NCBI GenBank assembly: GCA_945910005.1 | Contig: OX246749.1 | Coordinates: 32,376,271-32,440,270, forward strand | DNA from: Isoperla grammatica | Lineage: Eukaryota; Arthropoda; Insecta; Plecoptera; Perlodidae | Length of the DNA: 64,000 nucleotides | Direction of reading: 5' to 3' | In this document: one piece after another, positions 58,101-64,000 of the stretch | How positions within the stretch are numbered: the first letter of the stretch is position 1 | Layout of the letters: each line of letters starts with the position of its first letter | Program-made: the position numbers and the translations under genes | Notes under the pieces: generated by a model | Told to the model about the DNA's origin: nothing | The model's database searches: none | The model's input: only the letters and a program-made list of their open reading frames with translations

Positions 58101-61100
58101 GGACGCATGTCTGGATATATGGACGCATGTCTGGATATATGGACGCATGTCTGGATATATGGACGCATGTCTGGATATATGGACGCATGTCTGGATATAT
58201 GGACGCATGTCTGGATATATGGACGCATGTCTGGATATATGGCCGCATGTCTGGATATATGGACGCATGTCTGGATATATGGACGCATGTCTGGATATAT
58301 GGCCGCATGTCTGGATATATATGGACGCATGTCTGGATATATGGACGCATGTCTGGATATATGGACGCATGTCTGGATATATGGCCGCATGTCTGGATAC
58401 ATGGGCGTCTGTCTGGATATATGGCCGCATGTCTGGATATATGGCCGCATGTCTGGATATATGGACGCATGTCTGGATATACGGCCGCATGTCTGGATAC
58501 ATGGGCGTCTGTCTGGATATATGGCCGCATGTCTGGATATATGGCCGCATGTCTGGATATATATGGACGCATGTCTGGATATATGGACGCATGTCTGGAT
58601 ATACGGCCGCATGTCTGGATATATGGCCGCATGTCTGGATATATGGACGCATGTCTGGATATATGGCCGCATGTCTGGATATATGGCCGCATGTCTGGAT
58701 ATATGGCCGCATGTCTGGATATATGGACGCATGTCTGGATATATGGCCGCATGTCTGGATATATGGCCGCATGTCTGGATATATGGACGCATGTCTGGAT
58801 ATATGGCCGCATGTCTGAATATATGGCCGCATGTCTGGATATATGGACGCATGTCTGGATATATGGCCGCATGTCTGGATATATGGACGCATGTCTGGAT
58901 ATATGGCCGCATGTCTGGATATATGGACGCATGTCTGGATATATGGCCGCATGTCTGGATATATGGACGCATGTCTGGATATATGGCCGCATGTCTGGAT
59001 ATATATGGACGCATGTCTGGATATATGGACGCATGTCTGGATATACGGCCGCATGTCTGGATATATGGCCGCATGTCTGGATATATGGACGCATGTCTGG
59101 ATATATGGCCGCATGTCTGGATATATATGGACGCATGTCTGGATATATGGACGCATGTCTGGATATATGGCCGCATGTCTGGATATATATGGACGCATGT
59201 CTGGATATATGGACGCATGTCTGGATATATGGCCGCATGTCTGGATATATGGACGCATGTCTGGATATATGGCCGCATGTCTGGATATATATGGCCGCAT
59301 GTCTGGATATATGGCCGCATGTCTGGATATATATGGACGCATGTCTGGATATATGGACGCATGTCTGGATATATGGCCGCATGTCTGGATATATATGGAC
59401 GCATGTCTGGATATATGGCCGCATGTCTGGATATATATGGACGCATGTCTGGATATATGGACGCATGTCTGGATATATGGCCGCATGTCTGGATATATGG
59501 ACGCATGTCTGGATATATGGCCGCATGTCTGGATATATGGCCGCATGTCTGGATATATGGCCGCATGTCTGGATATATGGCCGCATGTCTGGATATATGG
59601 CCGCATGTCTGGATATATGGCCGCATGTCTGGATATATGGACGCATGTCTGGATATATGGCCGCATGTCTGGATATATGGCCGCATGTCTGGATATATGG
59701 CCGCATGTCTGGATATTATATGGCCGCATGTCTGGATATATGGCCGCATGTCTGGATATATGGACGCATGTCTGGATATACGGCCGCATGTCTGGATATA
59801 TGGGCGTCTGTCTGGATATATGGCCGCATGTCTGGATATATGGACGCATGTCTGGATATATGGCCGCATGTCTGGATATATGGACGCATGTCTGGATATA
59901 TGGCCGCATGTCTGGATATATATGGGCGTCTGTCTGGATATATGGCCGCATGTCTGGATATATGGCCGCATGTCTGGATATATGGCCGCATGTCTGGATA
60001 TATATGGGCGTCTGTCTGGATATATGGGCGTCTGTCTGGATATATGGCCGCATGTCTGGATATATGGACGCATGTCTGGATATATGGCCGCATGTCTGGA
60101 TATATGGCCGCATGTCTGGATATATGGGCGCATGTCTGGATACATGGCCGCATGTCTGGATATATGGGCGCATGTCTGGATACATGGCCGCATGTCTGGA
60201 TATATGGACGCATGTCTGGATACATGGCCGCATGTCTGGATATATGGACGCATGTCTGGATATATGGACGCATGTCTGGATATATGGACGCATGTCTGGA
60301 TATATGGCCGCATGTCTGGATATATGGCCGCATGTCTGGATATATGGCCGCATGTCTGGATATATGGACGCATGTCTGGATATATGGCCGCATGTCTGGA
60401 TATATGGACGCATGTCTGGATATATGGACGCATGTCTGGATATATGGCCGCATGTCTGGATATATGGGCGTCTGTCTGGATACATGGGCGTCTGTCTGGA
60501 TACATGGGCGCATGTCTGGATACATGGACGCATGTCTGGATATATGGACGCATGTCTGGATATATGGCCGCATGTCTGGATATATATGGGCGTCTGTCTG
60601 GATATATGGGCGTCTGTCTGGATATATGGCCGCATGTCTGGATATATGGACGCATGTCTGGATATATGGCCGCATGTCTGGATACATGGGCGCATGTCTG
60701 GATACATGGACGCATGTCTGGATATATGGCCGCATGTCTGGATATATGGCCGCATGTCTGGATATATGGCCGCATGTCTGGATATATGGCCGCATGTCTG
60801 GATATATGGCCGCATGTCTGGATATATGGCCGCATGTCTGGATATATGGCCGCATGTCTGGATATATGGACGCATGTCTGGATATATGGACGCATGTCTG
60901 GATATATGGCCGCATGTCTGGATATATGGACGCATGTCTGGATATATGGCCGCATGTCTGGATATATGGACGCATGTCTGGATATATGGACGCATGTCTG
61001 GATATATGGCCGCATGTCTGGATATATGGGCGTCTGTCTGGATACATGGGCGTCTGTCTGGATACATGGGCGCATGTCTGGATACATGGACGCATGTCTG

Positions 61101-64000
61101 GATATATGGCCGCATGTCTGGATATATGGCCGCATGTCTGGATATATGGCCGCATGTCTGGATACAAGGGCGTCTGTCTGGATATATGGGCGCATGTCTG
61201 GATATATGGACGCATGTCTGGATATATGGCCGCATGTCTGGATATATGGCCGCATGTCTGGATATATGGGCGTCTGTCTGGATACATGGGCGTCTGTCTG
61301 GATATATGGCCGCATGTCTGGATATATGGCCGCATGTCTGGATATATGGACGCATGTCTGGATATATGGCCGCATGTCTGGATATACGGCCGCATGTCTG
61401 GATATATATGGCCGCATGTCTGGATATATGGCCGCATGTCTGGATATATGGACGCATGTCTGGATATATGGACGCATGTCTGGATATACGGCCGCATGTC
61501 TGGATATATGGCCGCATGTCTGGATATACGGCCGCATGTCTGGATATATATGGCCGCATGTCTGGATATATGGCCGCATGTCTGGATATATGGCCGCATG
61601 TCTGGATATATGGCCGCATGTCTGGATATATGGCCGCATGTCTGGATATATGGCCGCATGTCTGGATATATGGACGCATGTCTGGATATATGGCCGCATG
61701 TCTGGATATATGGTCGCATGTCTGGATATATATGGACGCATGTCTGGATATACGGCCGCATGTCTGGATATATGGCCGCATGTCTGGATATATGGACGCA
61801 TGTCTGGATATATGGCCGCATGTCTGGATATATGGACGCATGTCTGGATATATGGCCGCATGTCTGGATACATGGGCGCATGTCTGGATATATGGACGCA
61901 TGTCTGGATACATGGACGCATGTCTGGATATATGGCCGCATGTCTGGATATATGGCCGCATGTCTGGATATATGGACGCATGTCTGGATATATGGACGCA
62001 TGTCTGGATATATATGGGCGCATGTCTGGATATATGGCCGCATGTCTGGATATATGGCCGCATGTCTGGATATATGGCCGCATGTCTGGATATATGGCCG
62101 CATGTCTGGATATATGGACGCATGTCTGGATATATGGCCGCATGTCTGGATATATGGACGCATGTCTGGATATATGGCCGCATGTCTGGATATATGGACG
62201 CATGTCTGATATATGGACGCATGTCTGATATATGGACGTCTGTCTGGATATATGGCCGCATGTCTGGATATATGGCCGCATGTCTGATATATGGACGCAT
62301 GTCTGGATATATGGCCGCATGTCTGATATATGGACGCATGTCTGATATATGGACGTCTGTCTGGATATATGGCCGCATGTCTGATATATGGACGCATGTC
62401 TGATATATGGACGTCTGTCTGGATATATGGACGCATGTCTGGATATATGGCCGCATGTCTGATATATGGACGCATGTCTGATATATGGACGTCTGTCTGG
62501 ATATATGGACGCATGTCTGGATATATGGACGTCTGTCTGGATATATGGACGCATGTCTGGATATATGGACGCATGTCTGGATATATGGCCGCATGTCTGG
62601 ATATATGGACGCATGTCTGGATATATGGCCGCATGTCTGGATATATGGACGCATGTCTGGATATACATGGGCGTCTGTCTGGATATATGGGCGTCTGTCT
62701 GGATATATGGGCGCATGTCTGATATATGGACGCATGTCTGGATATATGGCCGCATGTCTGGATATACGGCCGCATGTCTGGATATACATGGGCGTCTGTC
62801 TGGATATACGGCCGCATGTCTGGATATATGGCCGCATGTCTGGATATATGGACGCATGTCTGGATATATGGCCGCATGTCTGGATATATGGACGCATGTC
62901 TGGATATATGGCTGCATGTCTGGATATATGGCCGCATGTCTGGATATATGGCCGCATGTCTGGATATATGGACGCATGTCTGGATATACATGGGCGTCTG
63001 TCTGGATATATGGACGCATGTCTGGATATATATGGGCGCATGTCTGGATATATATGGGCGCATGTCTGGATATATGGCCGCATGTCTGGATATATGGGCG
63101 CATGTCTGGATATATGGACGCATGTCTGGATATATGGACGCATGTCTGGATATACGGCCGCATGTCTGGATATATGGACGCATGTCTGGATATATGGCCG
63201 CATGTCTGGATATACGGCCGCATGTCTGGATATACGGCCGCATGTCTGGATATATGGACGCATGTCTGGATATATGGCCGCATGTCTGGATATACGGCCG
63301 CATGTCTGGATATATGGACGCATGTCTGGATATATGGCCGCATGTCTGGATATACGGCCGCATGTCTGGATATATGGACGCATGTCTGGATATATGGCCG
63401 CATGTCTGGATATACGGCCGCATGTCTGGATATATGGCCGCATGTCTGGATATACGGCCGCATGTCTGGATATATGGACGCATGTCTGGATATATGGCCG
63501 CATGTCTGGATATACGGCCGCATGTCTGGATATATGGACGCATGTCTGGATATATGGCCGCATGTCTGGATATACGGCCGCATGTCTGGATATATGGACG
63601 CATGTCTGGATATATACGGCCGCATGTCTGGATATATGGACGCATGTCTGGATATATGGCCGCATGTCTGGATATATGGACGCATGTCTGGATATATGGC
63701 CGCATGTCTGGATATATGGCCGCATGTCTGGATATATGGACGCATGTCTGGATATATGGACGCATGTCTGGATATATGGACGCATGTCTGGATATATGGA
63801 CGCATGTCTGGATATATGGACGCATGTCTGGATATATGGACGCATGTCTGGATATATGGACGCATGTCTGGATATATGGACGCATGTCTGGATATATGGA
63901 CGCATGTCTGGATATATGGACGCATGTCTGGATATATGGACGCATGTCTGGATATATATGGCCGCATGTCTGGATATATGGACGCATGTCTGGATATATG
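55195..64000. repeat. 20-bp satellite array, about 440 units, to window edge
   Basis: The unit is GGCCGCATGTCTGGATATAT, with variants GGACGCATG and GGGCGTCTG at the start, ATAC for ATAT at the end, an extra AT (22 bp), and TCTGATATAT (19 bp, from 62200). The unit has no stop codon in any frame on either strand, and 20 is not a multiple of three, so all six frames stay open for kilobases. Protein readings such as DACLDIWPHVWIYGRMSGY are products of the repeat. The array continues past 64000. Confidence 0.99.

Noticed and set aside
55026..63987. Open frames of 1,190-2,959 codons on both strands
   Set aside because: They are translations of the stop-free 20-bp satellite in every frame. There is no sequence complexity, and equal length occurs in sense and antisense.
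55195..64000. CRISPR array
   Set aside because: There are no unique spacers; every 20-bp unit is itself the repeat, and the genome is eukaryotic.
55195..64000. p53 half-site-like GCATGTCT in each satellite unit
   Set aside because: The first bases do not fit the purine triplet of the consensus, and repeat abundance alone does not argue for binding.

Overview
The window is a piece of an animal genome: intron-rich, AT-rich, and full of microsatellites, minisatellites and short non-autonomous transposons. Split codons with GT-AG boundaries and a recognisable animal lipid-signalling gene rule out a prokaryote. Frequent AGGCCTA-type words and long G-tracts suggest a marine invertebrate, possibly an echinoderm or other invertebrate deuterostome. 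That placement is a guess from composition, not from a diagnostic gene.

One protein-coding gene can be supported. It lies on the minus strand between 30739 and 10159 and encodes an sn-1-specific diacylglycerol lipase of the alpha type (DAGLA), the enzyme that makes the endocannabinoid 2-arachidonoylglycerol. I resolved 14 coding exons with matching GT-AG boundaries and phases. They join into 1,211 codons plus a stop. They include three membrane-segment exons, the lipase core (GHSLGAG nucleophile, Asp in VVGKDVVPRIG, His in RIIHIV), a 24-nt in-phase microexon, and a long Ser/Asn-rich tail carrying the DAGL-alpha motif PLATPESLSE. The first coding exon (start Met and start of the first membrane helix) was not found and probably lies above 30739 or outside the window. 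A 72-codon open exon at 16924-17142 would give an alternative short C-terminus, and two smaller possible cassette exons lie at 14155-14193 and 13247-13312.

Layout: 1-10158 is AT-rich sequence downstream of the gene with repeats and no clear gene. 10159-30739 is DAGLA, with introns full of repeats. 30740-55190 has no supportable gene and is a mosaic of foldback elements, SINEs, minisatellites and long microsatellites. 55195-64000 is an uninterrupted 20-bp satellite array that runs off the window edge.

One palindromic element of about 170 bp (called family A here) occurs 15 times between 905 and 54704, seven of them inside DAGLA introns. Three copies show nesting: a tRNA-derived SINE inserted into one, a 671-bp element inserted into another, and a third sits inside a different palindrome. 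This gives a relative order of insertions. The very long ORFs at 43-44 kb and 55-64 kb are stop-free repeats, not genes.
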